From positions 1 through 8,526 of the forward strand of contig DAOTVW010000232.1 of assembly GCA_034436035.1 (NCBI GenBank): 8,526 nucleotides of DNA. The letters run 5' to 3'. This DNA comes from UBA4823 sp034436035 (GTDB lineage: Bacteria > Chloroflexota > Anaerolineae > Anaerolineales > UBA4823). This document shows positions 1 to 6,681 of the stretch, one piece after another; within the stretch, counting starts at the first letter, position 1; the number at the start of each line of letters is the position of its first letter. A model generated the notes under the pieces. It searched no databases. It saw only the letters and a program-made list of their open reading frames with translations, and was not told where the DNA came from. Position numbers and translations under genes: made by a program.

Positions 1-999
1 CGCTTATTACTGGCGTTATTAGAATACCATTGCGGGTGCGTTTTGGGGGACCTTTCCTCAGATGTTGATCCAGATTTTCTACTCGGTAATACCGATTTCC
101 ACCGCAAAGGATTATTTCGTCAATTGAGTTGGGCATCCAGCCGGTTATCGGCTGGGTATTACGGATGGCGAGCTGGTTCCCTCGACGGGATTGATTTGGG
201 AAATCAGCTGGTTATTCCCATTTCCAGGCAGTCCAATGCTGGTAGCGTGGCTTTGCAATATTTCTTTGCGTTCTATCAAGACGTCTCCACCTGGCAAAAG
301 GCTGTCGATTCGGAAGATGGGTTTGTTGCCCTTTATGAGCGAATGTTTGGGGATTTCTGGCAGCGAGCTGCCATTTATGGGCCGCTTGTCCCTGCAGGAT
401 TGAAACAACCGCCTTTAACTCTACCATTTGAACCGGGGCGAATGTGGGCGTTCACGAGTGGTCCTCATGTGGTTTGGGAGACAGAGGGAGCGGTGGCGGC
501 ATTGGACTTTGCTCCAGCGACTTATGAAAGCGGCTGTGTGGATACGGATGCCTGGATTACAGCCATGGCGAATGGTGTCATCGCCCGCTCAGCATTTGGT
601 GCAGTCGTTTTAGATTTGGATGACCAGGATGGCACTCCCGCGGATGGTTTCGAGCAGACCGGTTGGGCGATTCTCTATATGCATGTTGCAGAAGATAAAC
701 GCATCCCGGCAGGCGTTCGAGTCCGGACTGGAGACCGAATAGGGCATCCATCTTGTGAGGGTGGTCGCGCAACTGGTACGCACGTTCATATCGCACGGAA
801 GTATAATGGTGAGTGGATATTAGCAGATGGCGCGATACCGTTTAATCTCGATGGTTGGATTGCGCATGCTGGTAAAAAATTATATGAAGGAACCCTGACT
901 CGCGCCGGGCAGATTGTAATAGCACATCCTTATGGATCGTATGAAACTAAAATTTCACGTCCCACACCTACGTTATTCCCAACCCCAAATGCACCTTGA
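1..999 (+). CDS. M23-type (LasA/beta-lytic-like) zinc endopeptidase, 5'-truncated by the window
   Basis: This is the C-terminal 332 residues of an exported peptidoglycan endopeptidase; the reading frame is open from base 1, so the true start lies outside the window. The first visible residues (LLLALLEYHCG) align with LLLALLEFHSG in the middle of the next gene, which shows that the TTG at 43 is not the start. A helical domain (about residues 1-125) precedes the M23 domain. Counting from base 1, the likely zinc ligands are H156 (SGPH), D169 (ALDF) and H263, with H228 (YMHV) and H261 (THVH) as catalytic histidines. The H-to-D spacing of 13 matches LasA (H23/D36) rather than the common HxxxD spacing. 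Cysteines in SGCVDTD and HPSCEGG could form a disulfide. The protein ends in a Pro/Thr-rich tail. The activity is inferred from the family: cutting cell-wall cross-bridges or stem peptides. Its N-terminus probably resembled the paralogue downstream, with LysM and an export signal, but that cannot be seen. Confidence 0.88.
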   Translation, partial: RLLLALLEYHCGCVLGDLSSDVDPDFLLGNTDFHRKGLFRQLSWASSRLSAGYYGWRAGSLDGIDLGNQLVIPISRQSNAGSVALQYFFAFYQDVSTWQKAVDSEDGFVALYERMFGDFWQRAAIYGPLVPAGLKQPPLTLPFEPGRMWAFTSGPHVVWETEGAVAALDFAPATYESGCVDTDAWITAMANGVIARSAFGAVVLDLDDQDGTPADGFEQTGWAILYMHVAEDKRIPAGVRVRTGDRIGHPSCEGGRATGTHVHIARKYNGEWILADGAIPFNLDGWIAHAGKKLYEGTLTRAGQIVIAHPYGSYETKISRPTPTLFPTPNAP

Positions 1000-2509
1000 C
1001 CTGGCGGGGAAATCCTTTTGGTTTAGGGTTCTTCATTGGCTAGCAGGGGTCATGGTTCTGGTCATTTTTGCAGCTGCCTGTAATTTTCCACAACCAGAAC
1101 AATCGAACGGGGGATTGAATTGGGAAAGTGCACAAGCTGCTTCTGCTAGTCAAGCGGGCTTGGCTACGTCAACGCCGTTGGCGGCACGTCCAATTTATGC
1201 ACCTGGTGAGCTGGTGGATTACACCGCTCAATCGGGAGATACGCTCCCCTTATTGGCTGCTCGTTTCAATACGAAAGTGGAAGAAATTCTCGCGGCAAAT
1301 ACCTTCATCCCCAATTCTGCAACCACGATGCCGCCCGGTATGCCAATGAAAATCCCAATCTATTATGTACCCCTATGGGGAAGTTCATACCAGATTATTC
1401 CCAATGAACGATTTGTCAATAGCCCAGCGCTGCGCGATTTCGACACTTCTGCTTTTATTGCACAGCATAATGGTTGGTTGAATGGGTATTCGGAATATGC
1501 ATCGAATGGTACCCATAGCGCTGGAGAAATCATTGATATTGTGGCACAGCATTTTAGCGTTTCACCGACCCTGCTTCTGGCGTTGTTGGAATTTCATTCT
1601 GGCGCTTTAACCAACCCAAAACCAAGCGATGAGCAGCTCACTTATCCGCTGGGTTATCACAATATTTCCCGCAAAGGATTATATCGGCAATTGTTGTGGA
1701 CTGCAAACACGTTGAATAACGGATATTACGGTTTTCGGACGGCGAAATTACTTTCCGTTGAGTTCGAGGATGGGCGAGAAGAGCGCTTTGATCCTTGGTT
1801 AAATGCTGCTTCTGCGGCTTTGCATTATTATTTCAATTTGCTTTTCCCTTATGATGCCTATCAACAAGCAATAGGCCCTCAAGGTTTAGCGAAAACCTAT
1901 CAGGAATTATTTGGCGACCCTTGGGCAAATGAACAACCCCACATTCCCGGCAGCCTGGAACAACCGCCATTGGCTTTTCCATTCAAAAAAGGCGAAGTAT
2001 GGGCGTTGACGGGCGGTCCCCATACCGGCTGGGGTACTGGTCAGCCATATTCCGCTTTAGATTTCGCTCCCCCTTCGGTGGCAACCGGGTGTGTGCCGAC
2101 CGATCTATTTGCAACCGCAATGGCAGATGGTGTGGTCGCGCGGATTGGCACGGGAGAATTAGCGTTGGATTTAGATGGGGATGGGGATGAGAGAACCGGT
2201 TGGGTGATCTTTTATTTACATGTGGCAACCCAAGACCGCGCTCCGCTCGGTGCCAAACTCAAGCAGGGTGATCCGATTGGACATCCTTCTTGTGAGGGCG
2301 GTACAGCCACTGGGACACATATCCATGTCGCCAGAAAGTACAATGGGGAATGGATATTGGATGAAGGTGTTTTAGCGTTCAATATCGAAGGATGGGTTGC
2401 TTATAATGGCAGCCAGCCTTATTTGGGGTATTTAAAGAAAAACGGGGAAACTGTCATTGCTAGCCAAAATGCAGCTTCAAGTAGCTTAATACAATCTACT
2501 GAGCAGTGA
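932..2509 (+). CDS. LysM and M23-type (LasA/beta-lytic-like) peptidase, probable lipoprotein
   Basis: This complete paralogue of the preceding gene has 525 residues from the ATG at 932. That start overlaps the upstream gene by 68 nt. In-frame ATGs at 941 and 989 are alternatives, and none has a good Shine-Dalgarno sequence; 989 gives only an 11-nt overlap. Numbering from 932: a hydrophobic segment (about 30-49) ends in FAAAC, so C50 may be lipidated; then a low-complexity linker, a LysM domain (about 95-141) for glycan binding, and a helical domain (about 195-330) resembling lytic transglycosylases. The M23 domain (about 350-500) has H364 and D377 (13 apart, as in LasA), H430 in FYLHV, and H463/H465 in GTHIHV. 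C387 and C454 may form a disulfide. A DLDGDGDE stretch (413-420) looks like a calcium-binding loop. The probable role is envelope-anchored peptidoglycan remodelling; the enzyme family is secure, while substrate and anchoring are inferred. Confidence 0.9.
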   Translation: MDRMKLKFHVPHLRYSQPQMHLDLAGKSFWFRVLHWLAGVMVLVIFAAACNFPQPEQSNGGLNWESAQAASASQAGLATSTPLAARPIYAPGELVDYTAQSGDTLPLLAARFNTKVEEILAANTFIPNSATTMPPGMPMKIPIYYVPLWGSSYQIIPNERFVNSPALRDFDTSAFIAQHNGWLNGYSEYASNGTHSAGEIIDIVAQHFSVSPTLLLALLEFHSGALTNPKPSDEQLTYPLGYHNISRKGLYRQLLWTANTLNNGYYGFRTAKLLSVEFEDGREERFDPWLNAASAALHYYFNLLFPYDAYQQAIGPQGLAKTYQELFGDPWANEQPHIPGSLEQPPLAFPFKKGEVWALTGGPHTGWGTGQPYSALDFAPPSVATGCVPTDLFATAMADGVVARIGTGELALDLDGDGDERTGWVIFYLHVATQDRAPLGAKLKQGDPIGHPSCEGGTATGTHIHVARKYNGEWILDEGVLAFNIEGWVAYNGSQPYLGYLKKNGETVIASQNAASSSLIQSTEQ

Positions 2510-2573
2510 AGCAATTTAAGAGAGTCTATAACGAATAATATATTTTGAATTTTCAACAAAATAATTTATAAAA

Positions 2574-2608
2574 TTGGCACTTGTAAATTAATATTATTAT
2601 AATATAAT
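2574..2608 (+). promoter_or_regulatory. Probable housekeeping-type promoter(s) of the DUF2089 cassette
   Basis: TTGGCA (2574-2579) is followed after 18 nt by a perfect TATAAT (2598-2603). A second overlapping pair is TTGTAA (2581-2586) and TATAAT (2603-2608) with a 16-nt spacer. Either would give a leader of about 30-40 nt to the ATG at 2647. The surrounding 2510-2646 gap is very AT-rich, so some box matches are expected by chance, but this is the only sizeable non-coding gap before the cassette. Confidence 0.55.
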
Positions 2609-2620
2609 AAATATTATTAT
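2590..2620. repeat. AT-rich dyad and 20-bp-spaced direct repeat over the -10 region; possible operator
   Basis: TTATTATA-A-TATAATAA (2594-2610) is a perfect inverted repeat with 8-bp arms around one central base, and it covers both candidate -10 boxes. In addition, AATATTATTAT occurs at 2590-2600 and again at 2610-2620, exactly 20 bp apart, which is about two helical turns. The position suits an autoregulatory site for the HTH protein encoded directly downstream, but low sequence complexity makes this uncertain. Confidence 0.35.
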
Positions 2621-2646
2621 CGCTATTGAAAAAAATAGGAAAATAA

Positions 2647-3030
2647 ATGAAAACATCACCATTAACCTGCCCAATTTGCGGGGGTGAATTAACCATCACC
2701 CGTTTGCATTGCCTCGACTGTGATACCCAGATCGAAGGTCATTTTAAATATCATCCCTTCGCTCATCTCACCCTGGAACAAATTAATTTCCTCGAGGTAT
2801 TTATTCGCTGCGAAGGAAAATTAAATCGGATGGAAAGCGAATTGGGGATGTCTTACCCAAAGATACGCAATCGATTAAACGAGATCATTCGGGCGTTTGG
2901 GTATGAACCAAGCGGGAATGATGAAAACATGCGCGATCAATCAGACCAACGGGCGAGTATCCTGGCAGCGCTGGAGCGCGGTGAAATTACGCCCCAAGAA
3001 GCAGTGACTTTGTTAGAGAAAGGGGGATAA
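2647..3030 (+). CDS. DUF2089-family zinc-ribbon/HTH protein with C-terminal SHOCT-like motif
   Basis: This 127-residue protein begins with a zinc ribbon: C8/C11 in CPICGG and C22/C25 in HCLDC. Residues about 40-92 form a helical domain with a helix-turn-helix-like stretch (KLNRMESELGMSYPKIRNRL), the layout of DUF2089 proteins, which are thought to be transcription regulators although little is known experimentally. Residues about 102-127 (RASILAALERGEITPQEAV and on) form a short helical hairpin motif that recurs in the next two proteins. The start has an AGGA Shine-Dalgarno at 2637-2640, 6 nt before the ATG. The stop codon TAA shares its last base with the first possible ATG of the next gene, so the two are probably translationally coupled. 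The likely job is regulating its own cassette, inferred from first-gene position and DNA-binding features. Confidence 0.85.
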   Translation: MKTSPLTCPICGGELTITRLHCLDCDTQIEGHFKYHPFAHLTLEQINFLEVFIRCEGKLNRMESELGMSYPKIRNRLNEIIRAFGYEPSGNDENMRDQSDQRASILAALERGEITPQEAVTLLEKGG

Positions 3031-4268
3031 TGATGAAAGTACATTATCGACAAAATGTGGGGTTAACCCCACGGATTATCATCGAGCAAGTGCAGGGGGA
3101 TCTGACCATCAAGGGTTGGATGCGTTCGGATGTCTATATTGCCACGGAGACAGAAACGGTACCAATCCAAGAACAGGGTAATCAAATTCAACTTTCCTGC
3201 CCTGGGGATTGTGTGTTGCGTGTGCCTCGGGCTGCCCAGATCGAAATCAATCAGGCATTGGGGAATGTGCAATTGAAATATTTAGATGGAGCGATTGTCA
3301 TCCAAACCATTTCAGAATCATTGGCTGCCCGAACGGTGGCTCGCTTGGCGATTCAAACCGTCCATGGAGATGTTTTGCTGAAAGGAATATTAGAGGATGT
3401 TTCTATTGCCAAGATAAACGGGGATCTTATCTTGCGAGATCTACAGGGGGGTGGTAACTTTACCGAAGTGAATGGAAGTTTCGATGCAAGGGCAGTATCT
3501 GGTGCCTTTACCGCTAATGTTAATGATGATGCACGGCTTGAAATTGAATCCCTTGCGCCAAAAGGAATTCAGCTTAAAGTTGCCGGCGATCTGCGGTGTG
3601 ATATGGTGAGTACTCTCGATGTGTCTATTAATCTTTCCAGCGCAGAAGAAGATATCCTTATCCGTTCAGATGGTGAACGACGCCATTTAACGGAGCGAAC
3701 CTATCAATCTCAATTAGGAAAAGGTACTGTTCCCTTTAACATCGAATGTGAGGGAAAAATAATCCTGTTTATTCACTCCCCTTCCTGGCATTCCACCCCG
3801 GATTTCAAGGATTTGTTTGGCGCTGAAAATGACCGGATGAACGATCAATATGAAGCGAAGTTTACAGAGCAAATCGAAGCTCAAGTCGAAAGTTTTAACC
3901 AGCAGATGCAACATCTTTCCGATGAAATAGAAAAAATGGGCGTATCGCAGCCGATACTAGAGAAAATTCTAGAGCGTGCGCGTGTTTCTAGCCAAAAGGC
4001 AAGTATACGCGCTCAAGAGAAAATGCGCCTTGCCCAGGAAAAATTAGCCCAACGGATGACAGAAGCACGTGTTAAAGCAGACACTACTGAATCCAAATCC
4101 ACCGAATCGGATAAAAAGGCAAAGGAACGCGAGACGGGATCATCCACGGGAGTGAAGTCGGAAAATCTGGAAGACGAACGCTTATATATTCTCAAGATGT
4201 TAGAAGAAAAAAAGATTACAGTTGAACAGGCAGAAAGGCTCTTATCAGCCTTGGGAGAAGAGGGTTAG
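3030..4268 (+). CDS. DUF4097-like beta-repeat protein with coiled coil and C-terminal SHOCT-like motif
   Basis: Residues about 1-245 are a run of short beta-strands (repeated patterns such as VQGDLTI, VHGDVLLKG, INGDLILRDL, VNGSFDARAVSG), typical of DUF4097/adhesin-like beta-solenoids. Residues about 260-350 are charged and helical, probably coiled coil. A Ser/Thr/Lys-rich linker follows to about 379, and residues 380-412 carry a SHOCT-like hairpin (DERLYILKMLEEKKITVEQAERLLSAL) matching its neighbours. There is no signal peptide or membrane helix, so the protein is probably cytoplasmic, perhaps a scaffold at the membrane. Two ATGs are possible: 3030 (1-nt overlap with the upstream stop) and 3033. 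The GGGGG Shine-Dalgarno at 3022-3026 is 3 nt from the first and 6 nt from the second, which favours 3033. The architecture resembles YvlB/LiaX-type envelope-stress proteins, but with the SHOCT-like motif at the C- rather than the N-terminus. The exact function is unknown. Confidence 0.85.
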   Translation: MMKVHYRQNVGLTPRIIIEQVQGDLTIKGWMRSDVYIATETETVPIQEQGNQIQLSCPGDCVLRVPRAAQIEINQALGNVQLKYLDGAIVIQTISESLAARTVARLAIQTVHGDVLLKGILEDVSIAKINGDLILRDLQGGGNFTEVNGSFDARAVSGAFTANVNDDARLEIESLAPKGIQLKVAGDLRCDMVSTLDVSINLSSAEEDILIRSDGERRHLTERTYQSQLGKGTVPFNIECEGKIILFIHSPSWHSTPDFKDLFGAENDRMNDQYEAKFTEQIEAQVESFNQQMQHLSDEIEKMGVSQPILEKILERARVSSQKASIRAQEKMRLAQEKLAQRMTEARVKADTTESKSTESDKKAKERETGSSTGVKSENLEDERLYILKMLEEKKITVEQAERLLSALGEEG

Positions 4269-4284
4269 GTTGAAAGGAGTCTCT

Positions 4285-4314
4285 ATGGGAGGTAGAAGAA
4301 ATGGCATCCAGTGA
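4285..4314 (+). other. Possible 9-codon leader ORF overlapping the start of the SHOCT-like gene
   Basis: An AAAGGAG Shine-Dalgarno (4273-4279) lies 5 nt before an ATG at 4285 that opens a 9-codon frame (MGGRRNGIQ) ending in TGA at 4312-4314. This frame overlaps the main ATG at 4301. The main gene has its own GGGAGG at 4288-4292, which lies inside the small ORF. Translation of the leader could couple to, or compete with, the main start. The peptide itself has no recognisable function. Confidence 0.35.
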
Positions 4315-4678
4315 AGAAAGGATGAAGATATTGAAAATGATAGATGAAGGGAAAATCACTGCCGAAGAAGGGGCAAAGTTGTTGGCAGCCCTGTCCGACA
4401 GTGCAAAAACCGCCCGACCAAAAACGTATTCTCGCCAAACCTTGAATGATGCGCGCTGGTTACGAGTGCGGGTGACCGATATTGCTAGCGGAAAAACAAA
4501 AGCCACCGTCAATTTGCCCATCGGACTGGTTGATGTTGGTTTAAATATCGCCGCGAAATATGCACCCGATGTGGCATTTGAGGAACTTCTCTCTGCAATA
4601 CAATCAGGCGCACAAGGTAAATTGATTGATGTGGTAGACGAGACAGACGGCGAGCACGTGGAAATTTTTATCGAATAG
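4301..4678 (+). CDS. SHOCT-like domain protein (YvlB/LiaX N-terminal-like)
   Basis: This 125-residue protein starts with the helical hairpin also found at the ends of the two upstream proteins (EERMKILKMIDEGKITAEEG, residues 5-24, then AKLLAAL to 31). A linker and a compact alpha/beta domain (about 45-125) follow, with LRVRVTDIASGKTKATVNLP, a helical middle and the ending DVVDETDGEHVEIFIE. This two-part arrangement is common in proteins annotated as SHOCT-like in Clostridia and Chloroflexota and resembles the N-terminal part of larger DUF4097 proteins. It has no signal peptide or membrane segment. It sits 32 nt after the DUF4097-like gene, with a GGGAGG Shine-Dalgarno 8 nt before the ATG. The hairpin probably mediates contact with the other two proteins; this is inference. 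No enzymatic motif is visible. Confidence 0.82.
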   Translation: MASSEERMKILKMIDEGKITAEEGAKLLAALSDSAKTARPKTYSRQTLNDARWLRVRVTDIASGKTKATVNLPIGLVDVGLNIAAKYAPDVAFEELLSAIQSGAQGKLIDVVDETDGEHVEIFIE

Positions 4679-4716
4679 GATAAATTTACATTGAGGGGGT
4701 ATCTATCTATATATCG

Positions 4717-5583
4717 GTGAACACAATTGCTGCCATGGCTGATAGCGTAATATCTTATATACAGGCGGGACGATTATTGTCCGCAAAGGCGGAAGGGGCG
4801 AAGCAAGCCCTGATAACTTTGGATTTGGGGCTGAGTGATAGCATGGTGATGCTCACTCATGAAGGAGTCGTCCTTTCTGACAATGAAGGCTTCGTCACCT
4901 GGGAGCAATTAGAGACCATTCAGCAAGATGAAACCTGTTGTTATCGGATTACGGGAAAAGAGATCATCCCCATTCGGTTATATTCCGAGCACACTGGAAG
5001 GGTGTATAGCTTGATGCCAACTAAAGGAGCGCCTACTTTGTTGATCTCCGGAATCCCGATGCATCGATTTAAAGACATCGACCCCTACGAAGACACACGC
5101 AAGAAAATTAAAGCAGCTGGGGCATCATTTGGAAAGGTTTTAGATACTGCCACCGGTTTGGGTTATACTGCCATTCAAGCTTCCCGCAAAGCAATCCAGG
5201 TAATCACTGTGGAACGTGATGAGGAAGTACTTCAGATTGCCCGCCAAAACCCCTGGTCGCGGGAATTATTTGAGAATCCACGCATTACTCAAATCGTTGG
5301 GGATGCCTATGAGGAAATTACCCATTTTGGCGATGGAGAATTTCGCTTGATTATCCATGATCCACCGGCATTTAGCCTGGCTGGGGAGTTGTATTCAGCG
5401 GAATTTTACCGCCAGGCCTGGCGGGTTCTCAACCAAAAGGGCAAGATGTTTCATTACATCGGTGATCCGGCGAGTAAAATGGGCGCTGGGGTGACGCGCG
5501 GTGTGATTCGCCGCCTGAAAGAAGCGGGGTTCAGTCGCATTGTACATCAACCAGAAGCGTTTGGTGTTTTAGCACTGAAATAG
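4717..5583 (+). CDS. Archaeal-type class I SAM-dependent methyltransferase (COG2521-like)
   Basis: From the GTG at 4717 this protein has 288 residues; ATG 4735 (codon 7) is an alternative. Neither has a well-spaced Shine-Dalgarno, as the GGGGG at 4695-4699 is 17 nt upstream of the GTG. The N-terminal part (about 1-130) is a small beta-rich domain. The Rossmann-like domain follows, with motif I VLDTATGLGYTA (141-152), an acidic residue after strand 2 in TVERDE (E167), GDAYE (195-199) and the catalytic-type motif HDPPAFSLAGELYS (214-227). The phrases NPWSRELFE and FHYIGDP are typical, to my recollection, of archaeal proteins annotated as predicted methyltransferases (COG2521). The substrate is unknown; a DPP(A/F)-type motif suits N-methylation of a nucleic acid base or a related amino group. 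It lies 38 nt after the SHOCT-like gene on the same strand, so it may be co-transcribed, but a functional link is not evident. Confidence 0.82.
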   Translation: MNTIAAMADSVISYIQAGRLLSAKAEGAKQALITLDLGLSDSMVMLTHEGVVLSDNEGFVTWEQLETIQQDETCCYRITGKEIIPIRLYSEHTGRVYSLMPTKGAPTLLISGIPMHRFKDIDPYEDTRKKIKAAGASFGKVLDTATGLGYTAIQASRKAIQVITVERDEEVLQIARQNPWSRELFENPRITQIVGDAYEEITHFGDGEFRLIIHDPPAFSLAGELYSAEFYRQAWRVLNQKGKMFHYIGDPASKMGAGVTRGVIRRLKEAGFSRIVHQPEAFGVLALK

Positions 5584-5595
5584 CAAAGGCAGCGT

Positions 5596-6069
5596 TTAAG
5601 GCTGTGGTGGAATGTACTCGCCGCTTTTCACTAATTTCTCGGAGCCGTCATTGTCCACTTCGTAGATGAAATATTTGAGGGTGATGGGCATAACTTTTTT
5701 CAACATTCCCTGAGCCGGGCAATAACGAGTTGCAGATAGCTCAATGGCACGGAGCACTGCTTCTTCTTGAACCTGATGACCGCTGACATGGTATTCTATG
5801 GTGGCACGCGTGAATACTTTTGGGTGTTCATTGGCACGATCGGTGTCGATATCCACATGAAACCCAGTGACATTTTGGCGCTTTTTCATCAAAATCGAGA
5901 TGACATCCATCGCAGTACAGCCGGCTAAACTAAGCGCCATCAGTTCCATCGGTCGAAAACCATCATTATCTCCTCCGACATCAGGCGTGCTGCCCAATGG
6001 CAAAGTGAAACCGCTTTCCGCTTGCCCCGTAAATGAGAGGCGACCTTTCCAATTTACACTTGCTTGCAT
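5596..6069 (-). CDS. OsmC-family protein (YhfA-like), probable thiol peroxidase or redox protein
   Basis: The 157-residue length and the order of motifs match OsmC/Ohr-family proteins: GFRPMELMALSLAGCTAMD with C51, and SATRYCPAQGML with C117. In the family these two cysteines form the active site that reduces organic hydroperoxides, using a dithiol donor. The second motif (YCP) is of the YhfA-like subgroup, whose substrate is less clear than that of Ohr. It is a soluble cytoplasmic protein. The ATG directly follows the TAA of the TlpA-like gene with no gap, and its Shine-Dalgarno GGAG lies in the last codons of that gene, so translation is probably coupled. As last gene of the sigma/redox operon, it fits a peroxide- or thiol-stress role. 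Its stop faces that of the methyltransferase gene 12 nt away. Confidence 0.9.
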   Translation of the reverse strand: MQASVNWKGRLSFTGQAESGFTLPLGSTPDVGGDNDGFRPMELMALSLAGCTAMDVISILMKKRQNVTGFHVDIDTDRANEHPKVFTRATIEYHVSGHQVQEEAVLRAIELSATRYCPAQGMLKKVMPITLKYFIYEVDNDGSEKLVKSGEYIPPQP

Positions 6070-6672
6070 TTATTTCTCCAACATCGGGGTTACAAATTTT
6101 TCTAAAGCAGCTCGTTCAATCGGTCCACTCCACGCTAAACGGATCATACCTTGCCCATCAATGACATAAGAATTGGGCAAAGTATTATTGCCGAAGGCGG
6201 TAATGGATTGCAGGTGTGGATCTGGCAACACCACGAAACTTAATCCATACTGTTTGACAAAATCTGCTACTTCGCTTGGAGGTTCCCCTGCTTCGATAGC
6301 TATGATCACAAATCCATCTTTTTGATGATCTTTATAATAGCTCTCCAAAGTCGGCATTTCGGCTTTGCAGGGCGGGCACCAGGTTGCCCAATTGTTCAAT
6401 AGGATTACTTTGCCGCGAAAATCATCGAGGGAAACAGCATTGCCTTGAAGATCGGTTAATTGCAATTTAGGAGCTGGCTTTTCTATTCTCGCCGGCACGA
6501 CCCCAAAAGAATCGCTTGCGCTATTTTGGGATGATTTCGGCCAGAGGATGAATGCCGCTAAACCCAAAAGAACCAATCCGATCCCAATTAGTAAGAGGGG
6601 AATCGGTCGGTTCTTTTGAGGAGCAGAACGACGAGTGGAACGACGGGTGGAGCGATGAGTTGTCGTACTCAT
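6070..6672 (-). CDS. TlpA/ResA-like membrane-anchored thioredoxin
   Basis: This 200-residue protein has an unusual Arg/Ser/Thr-rich N-terminus (RSTRRSTRRS, encoded by a 12-bp tandem repeat). One membrane helix follows (about 24-44, PLLLIGIGLVLLGLAAFILW), then an extracytoplasmic thioredoxin fold (about 63-200). The active site is WCPPC (98-102), and the cis-proline is P166 in TLPNSYVID. Positive charges before the helix place the catalytic domain outside the membrane. TlpA/ResA proteins reduce disulfides in exported proteins, often for cytochrome c maturation; no cytochrome genes are seen here, so general extracytoplasmic thiol-disulfide exchange is more likely. It starts 9 nt after the PDO stop codon and has no clear Shine-Dalgarno (the upstream bases are C-rich), suggesting dependence on translation of the upstream gene. 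Confidence 0.92.
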   Translation of the reverse strand: MSTTTHRSTRRSTRRSAPQKNRPIPLLLIGIGLVLLGLAAFILWPKSSQNSASDSFGVVPARIEKPAPKLQLTDLQGNAVSLDDFRGKVILLNNWATWCPPCKAEMPTLESYYKDHQKDGFVIIAIEAGEPPSEVADFVKQYGLSFVVLPDPHLQSITAFGNNTLPNSYVIDGQGMIRLAWSGPIERAALEKFVTPMLEK

Positions 6673-6681
6673 AGAGGGGTA

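Noticed and set aside
43..45. TTG as the start of the first peptidase gene
   Set aside because: The frame is open to base 1 and residues encoded before 43 match the interior of the downstream paralogue, so the gene is truncated by the window.
2545..2556. TTGAA-TT-TTCAA dyad after the second peptidase gene, as a terminator
   Set aside because: Short, AT-only arms and no U-tract; it is expected by chance in such AT-rich DNA.
3454..3461. GTAACTTT match to the -35-like block on the plus strand
   Set aside because: It is inside the DUF4097-like coding region and has no CATCTAAT at the required distance.
4216..4521. Minus-strand ORF of about 100 codons opposite the SHOCT-like gene
   Set aside because: The translation shows no recognisable domain, and the opposite strand has well-supported genes with Shine-Dalgarno sequences.
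4701..4714. ATCTATCTATATAT run as a repeat element or promoter
   Set aside because: It is too short and simple; no matching -35 box at suitable spacing was seen.
5584..5606. Possible bidirectional terminator between the convergent genes (CAGC...GCTG)
   Set aside because: The stem is only 4 bp and there is no U-run on either strand.
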